Of a stretch of DNA of 64,000 bases, positions 53,379 to 62,958 are shown piece after piece. The stretch is from CAVONB01 sp963697205. GTDB lineage: Bacteria > Pseudomonadota > Alphaproteobacteria > Rhizobiales > Hyphomicrobiaceae. Numbering within the stretch: position 1 is the first letter of the stretch; each line of letters opens with the position of its first letter. The notes under the pieces were generated by a model that ran no database searches, was not told where the DNA came from, and worked only from the letters and a program-made list of their open reading frames with translations. Both the position numbers and the translations under genes were made by a program. The stretch lies in NCBI GenBank assembly GCA_963697205.1, contig CAVONB010000008.1, positions 1 to 64,000 of the forward strand, given 5' to 3'.

Positions 53379-55115
53379 ATGAGCGACAAGAGCAAGAAGG
53401 ATACGGGCTTCCTGCAGGGCCTGGCCTCCTACGGCGACCGCGACTTCTCGATCTACATGCGCCGCGCGTTTGCGCGCTCGCAGGGCTGGTCAGCTGTCGA
53501 AGAGCTGAGCCGGCCGATGATCGGCATCGCGTACACGCATTCGCGCTTCAATCCCTGCCACCGCCATTTCCCCGAGTTGCTCGATGCCGTGAAGCGCGGC
53601 GATTGCGTCGGCTGGCGGCGTGGCGATGGAGTTCCCGACGATCGTCGCTGCACGAATCGACGCTCGCGCCCGAACTCGATGAAGTTCCGCAACCTGATGG
53701 CGCTCGACACCGAGGAGATGATCCGCGCGCAGCCGATGGACGCGGTGGTGCTGATGGGCGGTTGCGACAAGACGGTGCCGGCGCAGCTGATGGCGGCGGC
53801 GAGCGCCGGCAAGCCCGCGATCCAGCTGATCGGCGGGCCGCAGATGACGTCGCGCTACAAGGACGACCGCGTCGGCGCCTGCACCGATTGCCGCAAGTTC
53901 TGGATGAAGTATCCGCGCCGGCGAGATCGTCGCAAGCAGGAGATCGCAGGATGTCGAGGGCCGGCTCGTGACGACGGCTGGCACGTGCGCGGTGATGGGC
54001 ACGGCCTCGACGATGGCTGCGATCGCCGAAGTCGCTCGGCATGACGCTGCCGGGTACGGCGGCCATTCCCGCTGTTCATGCCGACCGGCTGCGCGCGGCG
54101 GAAGCGACAGGCGCGGAAGCGGTGCGGCTGACGCAGGCGCGGTGATACGCCGTCGACCAGATCATCACGCGAGAAGTCGGTCGAGAATGCGATCCGCGTG
54201 CTGCTGGCGATCGGCGGCTCGACCAACGGCGTCATCCATCTGGCGGCGATCGCCGGGCCGGCGTCGGCATCAAGCTCGACCTCAAGCGGCTCAACGAGCT
54301 GTCCGACACGACGCCGGTGCTGACCGCCGTCAAGCCGGTCGGCGACGAGTTCTACATGGAGGACTTCTTTGCAGCCGGCGGCATCGGCGCGGTGATGCGC
54401 GAGTTGAAGCCGCTGCTCAATCTCGACTGCATGACGGTGACGGGCGAGACGCTCGGCGAGCGGCTTGGCGGCGGAGGAAGGCGCCTACGTCGACCGCCGC
54501 GTCATCAAGTCAGCGCGACAGAGCCGATCGAGCCGCAGGGCGGGCTCGTGGCACTGTTCGGCTCGCTTGCGCCGGACGGGTGCGATCATCAAGCGTTCGG
54601 CTGCGACGCCGTCGCTGTTCGAGAAGCGAGGGGCGCGCGGTCGTGTTCACCTCGCTCGACGATCTCGCAGCGCGCATCGACGATCCCGATCTCGACGTGA
54701 CGGCGGATGATTTCCTGATCCTGCAGAATGCCGGGCCGCGCTCGGACTATTCGATGCCGGAAGCCGGCTTCCTGCCGATCCCGAAGAAGCTCCTGCCAAG
54801 CAGGGCGTCAAGGACATGGTGCGGATGTCGGATGCGCGCATGAGCGGGACCGCGTACGGCACGATCGTGCTGCACATCGCGCCGGAAGCGGCGGTCGGCG
54901 GACCGATCGGGCTCGTGCGGAACGGCGACCGTATCCGGCTCAGCGTGAAGAACGGCAGCTCGACCTGCTGGTCGACGAGGCGGAGCTGGCCAAGCGCCGC
55001 GCAGGCGGCGACGCGCAAGGCCGGCCGACACGCTCGCGGCTCAGGCTACGACAAGCTGTTCCGCGAGCGCGTGATGCAGGCGCCGGACGGCTGCGACTTC
55101 GACTTCTGCCGGTGA
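53379..55115 (+). pseudogene. IlvD/Edd-family sugar-acid or dihydroxy-acid dehydratase, broken by a dozen or so frameshifts
   Basis: The start is convincing: GGAGGAACTG before ATG 53379 and MSDKSKKDTGFLQGLASYGDRD. Segments of the family appear in all three frames. They include ARSQGWSAVEELSRPMIGIAYTHS, GGCDKTVPAQLMAAASAGKP and GACTDCRKFWMKY (iron-sulfur cysteines), TTAGTCAVMGTASTMAAIAE, LLAIGGSTNGVIHLAAIAG, EFYMEDFFAAGGIGAVMREL, and MSGTAYGTIVLHIAPEAAVGG. The total length, 579 codons, equals that of arabonate/xylonate-type members. Nearly all lesions are single-base indels and the translated pieces stay family-perfect. This argues for very recent decay or base-call errors rather than old pseudogenisation. 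The intact enzyme would dehydrate a sugar acid or 2,3-dihydroxy acid. Confidence 0.82.
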
Positions 55116-55155
55116 GGTGCGACGCGGCGGCGTGATTGGCGCCGCCCCACCCGTG

Positions 55156-56932
55156 TCATCCCAGCGCCGCGACGTCGACGCCGAGGATGGCGTCGGCGCC
55201 GTCAGTGATGGTGTCGGCGAGGCCCGGTGCGGCGCTGGCAACCGTCTCGGCGAAGACGCGCGCGATGGCGACGTGATTGCCCTTGTCGGTGCCGGCGCGG
55301 GCGGCGGCGAGCGCGCCACGCGCCAGATAGACGCCGCCGGCGGCGATGGCGAAGATGCGCAGGTAGGGCGTGGCGCCGGCAAGTGCGGCGTCCGGGTTCT
55401 TCTGCAGTTGCTGGCCCATCCAGATCGAGGTGTCCTTCAGCGCCTTGACGGCGGCTGCGAGGCGTTCGCCCATGCGCCCGAAGCTCGGCTGGTTCGAGGC
55501 CTCGATCTCCTTCACGGTGGCGTCGAGCTCGGCCAGGTAGCCCATCATCACCTTGCCGCCCTCGAGCGGCAGCTTGCGCGTGACGAGGTCGATCGCCTGG
55601 ACGCCGTTGGTGCCCTCGTAGATCGGCAGGATGCGCGCGTCGCGGTAGTACTGCGCGGCGCCGGTCTCCTCGATGAAGCCCATGCCGCCGTGGATCTGCA
55701 GACCCATGGAGGCGACCTCGACGCCAACGTCGGTGGAGAAGGCCTTGGCGATGGGAGTCAACAGCGCGACACGGTCCTGGGCGGCCTTGCGTGCCTCGGG
55801 GGTGGCGGCGCGATGGGCGACGTCGTGGGCGGCCGCGGTGACGAGGCAGATCGCGCGGGCGGCCTGGGTCAGGCCCTTCATCGTCAGGATCTGGCGACGG
55901 ATGTCGGCGTGCTCGACGATCGGGCCCATCTCGCCCGGCTTTGACGATGCGGTCCGGCCCTGCCGGCGCTCCTTGGCGTAGGCGATGGCGCGCTGGGTGG
56001 CGCGCTCGGCGAGGCCAACGCCTTGTACGCCGACGGCGAGGCGGGCGAGGTTCATCATGATGAACATGGTGTTGAGGCCGCGGTTCTCCTCGCCGACGAG
56101 GTAGCCGATAGCGCCATCGTTCTCGCCGTACTTCATCACGCAGGTGGGGCTGGCGTGGATGCCGAGCTTGTGTTCGAGGCCGGCGCAGACGACGTCGTTG
56201 CGCGCGCCCAGGCTGCCGTCGGCGTTGACGAGGAACTTGGGCACGAGGAAGAGCGAGATGCCGCGGGTGCCGGCGGGGGCGTCGGGCAGGCGCGCGAGCA
56301 CGAGGTGGATGATGTTGTCGGTGAGATCGTGCTCGCCGTAGGTGATGAAGATCTTGGTGCCGAAGATGCGGTAGGTGCCGTCGGGCTGGCGCTCGGCGCG
56401 CGCGCGCAACTGTGCCGAGATCGGTGCCGGCGTGCGGCTCGGTCAGGTTCATGGTGCCCATCCACTCGCCGGTGACCATCTTCGGCAGGTAGATGCGCTT
56501 CAGGTCGTCCGAGCCGTCGATGACGAGGGCGTCGATGGCGCCGTGGGTGAGCAGCGGACCGAGGCCGAAGGACAGGTTGGTGGAGTTCCAGATCTCGTTG
56601 GTGGCCATGGCGACGGTGTTGGGCAGGCCCTGGCCGCCGAAGTCGGCGGGCGCCGGCAGAGCGGCCCAGCCGCCCTCCACGTACTGGCGGTAGGCATCCT
56701 TCCAGCCGGGCGGCGTCGTGACGTGGCCGTTGGACAGCGTGGAGGGCTGCCGGTCGCCGACCATGTTCAAGGGTTCCAGCACCTCGCTGCCGAACTTGCC
56801 GGCTTCGGCAATGATCGCGGCGAGGGTCGCCTCATCGAGGCCATCGTAGACGCCTGTCTCGATCAGGCCCTCAAGGTCGACCGCGGTCTTGAGGGCGAAC
56901 AGGATGTCGTCTACAGGAGCCTCGTAGGTCAT
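55156..56932 (-). CDS. Long acyl-CoA dehydrogenase (FadE-like, C-terminal extension), one frameshift
   Basis: Around 591 residues once one extra base near 56410-56413 is ignored. The N-terminal part (MTYEAPVDDILFALKTAVDLEGL, GQGLPNTVAMATNEIWNSTN, MGTMNLTEPHAGTDLG) and the remainder (LRARAERQPDGTYRIFGTKIFITYGEHDLTDN, read in parts, then GLQIHGGMGFIEETGAAQYYRD and EGTNGVQAIDLVTRKLPL) are clearly one gene. The 180-residue tail past the ACAD fold is the acyl-CoA dehydrogenase C-terminal domain. Probably acts on medium or long acyl-CoA. Only one lesion occurs in 1.8 kb, so the frameshift is likely an error. Confidence 0.85.
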
Positions 56933-57155
56933 GGTCGTCCTCGTGCCATCGCCGCGCCCGTGGGCGCCTGCCGTCGTCGGATCGAGCGCGACAATAGGCG
57001 GATCGGGCAGCCGGCGAAAGTCCGCGGAAGGCACAGGTCAGGTGACTTCAATGGTGGGCGAAGCGCGAGCGGCCGTTGCGCATGCCCGCACGGTCAGTCA
57101 GGTCGCGGACGGCCGCCACGTCGTCCGTTTCAGCGTCAACGAGGTTGCAGACCCA

Positions 57156-58130
57156 ATGTCGGGTGGCCCACAGATCCGCGTGGCGAAAGCCAGCGAGGCG
57201 TCCATCAGTGAAGCCGGTGGGTTGATCCGCGCCGGGCGGCTGGTCGCGTTCCCGACCGAGACGGTCTACGGGCTCGGCGCGGATGCAACCAACGGCGTCG
57301 CGGTGGCGTCGATTTTTGCCGCCAAGGGCCGGCCCCGCTTCAATCCCTTGATCGTGCATGTCGCGGACCGGCCGGTGGCCGAATCGATCGCGGATCTCGG
57401 TGAGGTGGCGTGCCGGCTTGCCGATGCCTTCTGGCCGGGGCCGCTGACGCTCGTCGTGCGCCAGAAGCCTGGCAACGGGCTGTCCGAACTCGTCACGGCG
57501 GGGCTCGATACGGTTGGGCTGCGCGTGCCGGACCATCCGATCGCGCAGGCCGTGCTGACGGCTGCGGGCTGTCCGGTGGCCGCGCCCTCGGCGAACCGCT
57601 CGGGTCATGTCAGCGCGACGACGGCGGCGCACGTGGCGGCGGACTTCGCCGGCGAAGCGGTGGCGCTGGTGATTGACGGCGGGCCGACGGCGCATGGGCT
57701 GAAATCGACGGTGGTCGATGTGACGGGGGCTGCCATCGTCCTTCTGCGTCCCGGTGCCGTCACCGTGGAGCAGATCGAGGCGGTGAGCGGTCAACGCGTG
57801 GTGCGCGCAGGCGCGGTGGGCGATCGGCCGTCGTCGCCGGGCCAGCTTGCCAGCCATTATGCGCCGCGGGCGGCGGTGCGCCTGTGCGCGGAACGCGCAG
57901 GGCCGGGTGAGGCGCTTTTGGCGTTCGGCCCGAACGCGCCGGCACATGATGGGCCGACGATCAACCTCAGTGCGACCGGCGATCTGATGGAAGCGGCCGC
58001 CGCGCTCTTCGCGGCGCTGCGCAAGCTCGATGCGACGGGTGTGGCGAGGATCGCTGTGATGCCGATCCCCTCCGACGGCCTCGGCGAGGCGATCAACGAT
58101 CGCTTGCGCCGGGCGGCCGCCGGCAGGTGA
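57156..58130 (+). CDS. L-threonylcarbamoyladenylate synthase (Sua5/TsaC family)
   Basis: About 324 residues, the long Sua5 form. The YrdC domain shows LVAFPTETVYGLGADA, KGRPRFNPLIVHV and PSANRSGHVSAT, the ATP/threonine/bicarbonate site. The C-terminal Sua5 domain starts after SPGQLASHYAPRA, a typical SPGMxxxHYxP element. The enzyme makes threonylcarbamoyl-AMP for the t6A37 modification of tRNAs that read ANN codons. The start at 57156 gives the usual length; the frame is open upstream to 56931. It is divergent from the long acyl-CoA dehydrogenase. Confidence 0.93.
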   Translation: MSGGPQIRVAKASEASISEAGGLIRAGRLVAFPTETVYGLGADATNGVAVASIFAAKGRPRFNPLIVHVADRPVAESIADLGEVACRLADAFWPGPLTLVVRQKPGNGLSELVTAGLDTVGLRVPDHPIAQAVLTAAGCPVAAPSANRSGHVSATTAAHVAADFAGEAVALVIDGGPTAHGLKSTVVDVTGAAIVLLRPGAVTVEQIEAVSGQRVVRAGAVGDRPSSPGQLASHYAPRAAVRLCAERAGPGEALLAFGPNAPAHDGPTINLSATGDLMEAAAALFAALRKLDATGVARIAVMPIPSDGLGEAINDRLRRAAAGR

Positions 58131-58270
58131 GACGGCTTGCGGTGCGTCGTGGGCCATCGCCGTGCGGGGTGTCGGTCCGCATGGACGCAGGGCACTTCGG
58201 TCACTGGCGCAACCAGAGTAGAAAGCTCCCGGGCGAGCCGGAGTTCCAGAGAACAAGAGAGGATGTTCGC

Positions 58271-58837
58271 ATGACCGAGACGACGAAGACCTGGCGTGCT
58301 GCGCCGCTGAGCTGGGGGCAGGGTCCGCGTCACTTCGAGATGTTTCTGGAGCCGACCTGTCCGTTTTCCGCCAAATCGTTCGCCAAGCTGGACGAGACGC
58401 TCACCAGCGCCGGGCCGGACAAAGTCACCATCACCGTGCGCCTGCATTCCCAGCCCTGGCATATGTATTCCGGCGTGATCGTGCGTTGCGTGCTGGCCGC
58501 ATCCACGCTGCCGGCGGGCAAGGAAGCTGCCCGGGCGGTGCTGGGGGCTGCGGGCCAGCACTGGGAGGCGTTCGAGTTCAAGGATCACTGCTGCGGGCCG
58601 AACATGGCGGCCACGCCCAACGACATCATCGCGCGGCTGGAACGCGAAAGTGGCGTTGCGCTGGCGGAGGCGTTCGCCATTCCCGACCTCGACCGCGAAG
58701 TGAAGCGTCACGCGCGCTATGCGCGCCAGAACGGCATCCACGTGTCGCCGACGTTCATGATCGACGGGCTCGTCCAGCCCGACATGAGCAGCGGGGATGC
58801 CGTCTCCGACTGGGTGGCGCGCCTGCTGGCTGGCTAG
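58271..58837 (+). CDS. DsbA-like thioredoxin-fold protein with a CxxS active site
   Basis: About 188 residues from ATG 58271 (GAGAGGA upstream). The N-terminal beta strand FEMFLEPTCPFSAKSFAKLDE carries a CPFS motif with Cys30 and no second cysteine. The helical insert and a C-terminal NGIHVSPTFMIDGLVQPD with the conserved cis-proline complete a DsbA/2-hydroxychromene-isomerase-like fold. No signal peptide, so it is cytoplasmic. A single cysteine suggests a glutathione- or isomerase-type role rather than disulfide oxidation. Its stop TAG overlaps the convergent neighbour's stop in a shared CTAG. Confidence 0.82.
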   Translation: MTETTKTWRAAPLSWGQGPRHFEMFLEPTCPFSAKSFAKLDETLTSAGPDKVTITVRLHSQPWHMYSGVIVRCVLAASTLPAGKEAARAVLGAAGQHWEAFEFKDHCCGPNMAATPNDIIARLERESGVALAEAFAIPDLDREVKRHARYARQNGIHVSPTFMIDGLVQPDMSSGDAVSDWVARLLAG

Positions 58838-59853
58838 AGTGTGACGACGACGTTGCCGCGTTTGTGCCGGCTTTCCACGCGGCGATGGGCGTCTGCAATC
58901 CGATCCAGGGGAAAGACGGCGTCGATGACTGGGCGATAGTCGCCTGCGACGGCGAGATCGACGAGGGTTTGCATGTCTTGCGCGCGCTCCGGCGTCAGGC
59001 TGGGGATCGCGCGCTGTCGCTGGAAGCGCGTGGGCAATGCGCGCAGCATTTGCGGCAGGTCGGCGGCCACCATCAGGAAGCGGCCATCGGGGGCAAGGGC
59101 GCGCCGTGCGCGGGCGAACGTTTCGACACCGATGGTGTCGATGATGAGATCGTAGCGTGCATTCCCGCGCGTGAAATCGTCAACGGCGTAGTCGATGACG
59201 TCATGGGCGCCAAGGCCTGTCACGAGTTCACGATTGGCTGCGCTGCATACGCCGGTCACGAGGGCGCCGAAGTGTCTTGCAAGTTGCACGGCTGCGGTGC
59301 CGACCGCGCCGGATGCGCCGATGACGAGGACACGATGGCCTTTGCGGATCAGGCCGCGATCGCGCAGGAAGTGAAGGGCCGTGGTGCCGCCAAACGAGAG
59401 GGCGGCGGATTCTGCAAAGTCGAGCGCGGCCGGCTTGCGCACGAGCGGGCCGTCTTCGCGAATGGCGCGGTACTCGGCGTGGCAGGCAAGTCCCGCGCCG
59501 GGGTATCCGATCACGGCCTCACCGATCGAAAAGCGCGTGACGGAGGGTCCCACCTCGACAATCGTGCCGGAAAGCTCGGTGCCGAGAATGGGCTGTCGTG
59601 GTCTGCTGACACCGAACATCAGGCGCGAGACGGTTTTGAATCCGGTTGGGAATTCAGATGCGCGGATGCGCCAGTCGGCGGAGGCAACCGTCGTCGCTGC
59701 GATGTGGACGAGGACGTCGCGGTCGCCGATCCTGGGCAAGGGGACTTGCGAGACCTGTACGACATCCGGGGGGCCGTAGGCCGTGCAGACGGCCGCGCGC
59801 ATCTTGGCCGGCCGGTCACTACGATCGGGGGCAGTTGGCTGGGTTGGGGTCAT
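58834..59853 (-). CDS. NAD(P)-dependent medium-chain alcohol dehydrogenase / quinone oxidoreductase
   Basis: 339 residues. The N-terminal GroES-like domain contains ILGTELSGTIVEVGPSVTRFSIGEAVIG. The Rossmann part is GHRVLVIGASGAVGTAAVQLARHFGA with the GASGAVG dinucleotide loop. The catalytic-zinc cysteine and histidine pattern of alcohol dehydrogenases is absent, so it belongs to the zinc-independent quinone oxidoreductase-like branch. It probably reduces a quinone or enone. Its end overlaps the DsbA-like stop by 4 bases, and the start is about 350 bases from the PilZ gene end. Confidence 0.85.
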   Translation of the reverse strand: MTPTQPTAPDRSDRPAKMRAAVCTAYGPPDVVQVSQVPLPRIGDRDVLVHIAATTVASADWRIRASEFPTGFKTVSRLMFGVSRPRQPILGTELSGTIVEVGPSVTRFSIGEAVIGYPGAGLACHAEYRAIREDGPLVRKPAALDFAESAALSFGGTTALHFLRDRGLIRKGHRVLVIGASGAVGTAAVQLARHFGALVTGVCSAANRELVTGLGAHDVIDYAVDDFTRGNARYDLIIDTIGVETFARARRALAPDGRFLMVAADLPQMLRALPTRFQRQRAIPSLTPERAQDMQTLVDLAVAGDYRPVIDAVFPLDRIADAHRRVESRHKRGNVVVTL

Positions 59854-60204
59854 GCGTTCTCTCTCTTTGCGGCCGACAGCCGCTGCGACAGGCGTTTGGC
59901 GGTTGCCTCAGAGTGCTTCACCGCCGTGCTGTCATTGCAGGTTTCGTCCCTGCGGCGGGTTCGTGAGGGCTCAGCCAGCGCATCGCCGTTCGCGCGGGAT
60001 GCGGTCTCATTCAGAGATGGCGAAGGCGATGCGGAAGCTCCCCATCGCCTCGCTCGGGCCGGCATCATCGATCTTTTGATCTTGAGGCGCGCATGTCAAC
60101 GACTGCCAGCGCCGAGCGGATACATGTGGCGCTGTCGGTTGGCTGCCGTCGTGCGTTCTATCGCGGCTATAAGACGGCTTGCACACGCTCCAAGCAGTTC
60201 CGCA
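59854..60204. other. Intergenic region, dehydrogenase to PilZ gene
   Basis: About 350 bases. It should hold the promoter of the minus-strand dehydrogenase. Several short frames exist but none is convincing. No structure recognised. Confidence 0.5.
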
Positions 60205-60597
60205 TTATTGCCCGGGCACTGGATCGCTCTTCTTGGACAGAGGATCTAGTACGTATCGAAGCGGCGGGGCGGGACGCAAGGCGTCCAGGTCTTGAGGCGG
60301 CATTTCCGAAGGATCGGCAAAGCGTACACCGATGAATTCATCCCGCGACCACATCACTTCGCAGTGACGCGGGGCATCGTCGTTGTGGATCAAGACCTCG
60401 ATCTTCTCACCCTTGTTGTAGTTGCGGAATGTGAACAGCCGTGCGCCTCCATTGGAGACGTCGCAAACGACGCAATTCGAAGCGGATTGGGAAGTTGACG
60501 GCCGGATGGCGCCGGCTCTCGTCAAGGTTTTGCGAGGCGAGGTCCTGCGTTCGGACCCTGGACGTGTCGAAGCGACAGTGATGGCGAGCACAGGCAT
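60205..60597 (-). CDS. PilZ-domain protein (c-di-GMP receptor candidate)
   Basis: 130 residues. The PilZ fold shows an N-terminal basic motif (RRTSPRK, the RxxxR-type c-di-GMP-binding arm) and CDVSNGGARLF, matching the [DN]xSxxG motif. A six-stranded barrel follows, with EVMWSRDEFIGVRF. GGGAGGGG precedes the ATG. As a stand-alone PilZ protein it could sense cyclic di-GMP; the EAL-type protein at the right end of the window would belong to the same signalling theme. The upstream region has several inverted repeats. Confidence 0.82.
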   Translation of the reverse strand: MPVLAITVASTRPGSERRTSPRKTLTRAGAIRPSTSQSASNCVVCDVSNGGARLFTFRNYNKGEKIEVLIHNDDAPRHCEVMWSRDEFIGVRFADPSEMPPQDLDALRPAPPLRYVLDPLSKKSDPVPGQ

Positions 60598-60991
60598 CCC
60601 CTCCCTGCGATTTCGAACCGTTGTAAACCGTTCGAAGCTTAACGCTGATCGATGTTTAGCGCGCAGGGGCCTAATTGCGAGTTAAGTGTCATCGTTCAAA
60701 TTGATCGAATTCCATTTTTTGCCGCGCGAAGAATACGCGGGTTTCCCGGCGCATCCAGGTCGATGACGCCCGCGTTACGCTTAATTCCGTGAACGTCTAT
60801 CGCGTCCAAAATTCCAGGTTGGATTAAGCTTTTGCGATCTGGAAAGTTAATCCGCGAAGTGAAAATGCGTCGGACGGATTTTCCGTCGCGCGCACACTTT
60901 TGCGCGCGCTCGCGGTCGCGGTGGGCGGGGTGAGCGCCAACGTCGGTAGGCCGGCCGTCGCGACCGGACGCACCGAGCGCGCTCGTTGCCG
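60598..60991. promoter_or_regulatory. AT-richer upstream region of the PilZ gene with three palindromic elements
   Basis: About 390 bases, visibly more AT-rich than the rest of the window. Elements: TTCGAAC at 60612-60618 inverted at 60630-60636 with direct AACCGTT copies inside; CTAA-N7-TTAA at 60671-60685, which on the PilZ strand reads TTAA-N7-TTAG, close to the CtrA box TTAA-N7-TTAA; GGATTAA-(N)-CTTT at 60821-60832 mirrored at 60843-60853. A 99-residue minus frame overlapping the L,D-transpeptidase end (60696-60995) is not family-like. A cell-cycle-linked promoter for the PilZ gene is plausible but unproved. Confidence 0.45.
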
Positions 60992-61768
60992 TCACTTCTT
61001 CTTCGACGTCTTGGCCGACTTGGGCGGTTCATCGTCGGCGAAGGCAAAGCCGGAGAATAGCGAAGCCAGTGGGGCCGACGTGCTGACGCCCGAATAGTTG
61101 GAGACCACCCGCACTTTCGTGCCGATGCGTGCCAACGTCGCCAGATGCGTGACGTGTTCGTTCATCATCCGGAAGCAGCCGGAGGAGGATGCGCGGCCGA
61201 TCGAGCGCTCGTTGTTGGTGCCGTGGATGCGGTAGATCGAACTGCCAAGATACAGCGCCTTGGCGCCGAGCGGATTGATGACGCCCCCCGAGACCGTGAT
61301 CGGCAAGCCGGGCTGGCGCTGACGCATCTCCGGCGGCGGCGTCCAGGAGGGCCATGCCACGATGCGGCTGATGCGCTCGGTGCCTGTCCAGGTGAAGCCG
61401 TCGCGGCCGACGGAGATCGGGTAGGCGTACGCCTGCCTGTCGGGCAACACGTAGTAGAGCTTGCGGCCCTGGGTATCGACGATGATCGTGCCGGGCTCCT
61501 CGTTACGATCAAGGTACACCACCGGCGGCTTCTCAGGCTTGATGTCCGGCTTGTCGCCGCCGTCCATGTACTTGGGATACGTGACGGGGTTCGCCTTGCG
61601 GCGGGTCTCGCGCTGGGCCTCGAGCGCGCGCTCGCGCTTCTCGATGTCGCTCTGGAAAACCGGAGCGCCGCCGACCCATTGGGCCTGGGCGTACGCTTGG
61701 GTGTGCGTCCCTGCCAGACCGGCGGCGACCGTCAGAACGGCAAGCAAGGACACCAGTGGCCATCTCAT
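60992..61768 (-). CDS. L,D-transpeptidase (ErfK/YbiS/YcfS/YnhG family)
   Basis: 258 residues. The signal peptide is MRWPLVSLLAVLTVAAGLAG, cut near QAYAQAQ. The YkuD catalytic domain begins near GTIIVDTQGRKLYYVLP. His182 in IHGTNNERSIG and Cys198 in SSSGCFRMMN are the catalytic pair. It crosslinks peptidoglycan (3-3 links) or attaches outer-membrane proteins in the periplasm. The C-terminus ends in a Lys-rich tail (PKSAKTSKKK). The next gene upstream is the TIGR01459 HAD protein about 185 bases away. Alphaproteobacteria commonly have several such paralogues. Confidence 0.9.
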   Translation of the reverse strand: MRWPLVSLLAVLTVAAGLAGTHTQAYAQAQWVGGAPVFQSDIEKRERALEAQRETRRKANPVTYPKYMDGGDKPDIKPEKPPVVYLDRNEEPGTIIVDTQGRKLYYVLPDRQAYAYPISVGRDGFTWTGTERISRIVAWPSWTPPPEMRQRQPGLPITVSGGVINPLGAKALYLGSSIYRIHGTNNERSIGRASSSGCFRMMNEHVTHLATLARIGTKVRVVSNYSGVSTSAPLASLFSGFAFADDEPPKSAKTSKKK

Positions 61769-61953
61769 GTGTTCGTTCCCCCGCAGCGAATGCGTCGCAC
61801 TGGCTCTAGGAATTACCTAAAGAAGCGGTGGCGATGGGACAAGGTCTCGGCACGCATCGACGCGCTTCGACAGGCATCAACGCGTCCCGGCGTTGCAAAT
61901 TTGCACACAGCGACGCGTGACTGGAGCGCGACGGTGCCGATCACGGGTTGTTC

Positions 61954-62820
61954 TCACCACTTGAGGGTGGGCATGGCGGCGATCGGAGCGTCGGTGCGCG
62001 TGGCGAAGATCCCGGCCAGCTCCGCCTCGCTGAACGTGTCGCCCGTGAAGTGGACGCCGGACGCGATCAGGATGGCGCGCAAGCCGGCGGCTGCGGCGCC
62101 GGCGATATCCGTGCGCAGACCGTCGCCGATGGCCAGGATGCGCGCCTTGTCGACGGGGCCGCCTCTAAGACGGGAGATCTCCGCGAAGGTCATGTCGTAG
62201 ACCGGCAGGTGGGGCTTGCCGGCGTAAACGACGTCGCCGCCCATCGCCTCATAGGCTTGCGCCAGGGCGCCGGCACAGTAGACGATGGTACTGCCGCGCT
62301 CGACCGTGAGATCGGGGTTGGCGCAGATCATGCGAATGTTGCGCGCGCGCAGGTGCGCGAACAGGTCGCGGTAGTCGTCGGGTGTTTGTGTCACGTCATC
62401 GTAAAGCCCGGTGCAGACGACGGCTGTGGCGTCGTCGGCCTGTGCGAAGTTGGCGTCGAGGCCGTCGAACAGGGGGCGGTCGCGCTCAGGGCCCAGATGC
62501 AGAATTGGCTGGCGGCCATAGGCCGCGATCAGGGCCCGCGTGGCGTCGCCGGAGGTCACGATCGCGTCCCATGCGGTCTCGGGCACGCCGATCGACTGAA
62601 GTTGCTTCATGACGGCGGTGTTGGGGCGGGGGGCATTCGACAGCAAGACGACCGTTCCGCCGGTCTCGCGAAACGTCGAACAGGCTTTGGCTGCATCCAG
62701 GAACGGCCTGACGCCATTGTGCATCACGCCCCAAATGTCGACGATCCATGCGTCGGAGGTGGGGGCGAGGTCGCGAATCGTGTCGCGGATCGCGATGGTG
62801 GGGGAATGGGGGGCGGGCAT
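61954..62820 (-). CDS. TIGR01459-type HAD hydrolase (NagD-like)
   Basis: 288 residues. The HAD motif I is IVDIWGVMHNGVRPF. The nucleophile Asp of DxD is changed to DIW, which is the normal pattern in this TIGR01459 group. Motif II is VVLLSNAPRP, and the C-terminal GDGLRTDIAGAAAAGLRAIL is motif IV. The fold resembles NagD/PLP-phosphatase enzymes. The subgroup is common in alphaproteobacteria and has no established substrate. Transcribed in the same direction as the L,D-transpeptidase. Confidence 0.87.
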   Translation of the reverse strand: MPAPHSPTIAIRDTIRDLAPTSDAWIVDIWGVMHNGVRPFLDAAKACSTFRETGGTVVLLSNAPRPNTAVMKQLQSIGVPETAWDAIVTSGDATRALIAAYGRQPILHLGPERDRPLFDGLDANFAQADDATAVVCTGLYDDVTQTPDDYRDLFAHLRARNIRMICANPDLTVERGSTIVYCAGALAQAYEAMGGDVVYAGKPHLPVYDMTFAEISRLRGGPVDKARILAIGDGLRTDIAGAAAAGLRAILIASGVHFTGDTFSEAELAGIFATRTDAPIAAMPTLKW

Positions 62821-62909
62821 GCTCGAGCGGTCCTCGCGTCAACGTGGCGCCCGCTGCGCGGAGGGCGCGACGCTGAGCGTGGGTCCGATCTATAGGCCCG
62901 GACCCGGCG

Positions 62910-62930
62910 GATCAAGGCGGCGCCTTGATC
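62910..62930 (-). terminator. Hairpin after the EAL-like gene
   Basis: GATCAAGGC at 62910-62918 pairs perfectly with 62922-62930 around a 3-base loop. It lies about 30 bases beyond the EAL-like stop on the minus strand, and no T-run follows. Confidence 0.55.
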
Positions 62931-62958
62931 GTCGCGGCCGGCGCCCTTGCCAGCGGGC

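Noticed and set aside
60696..60995. 99-codon minus frame between PilZ and the L,D-transpeptidase
   Set aside because: It overlaps the transpeptidase end, has no ribosome site and no recognisable domain; the area is better read as regulatory DNA.
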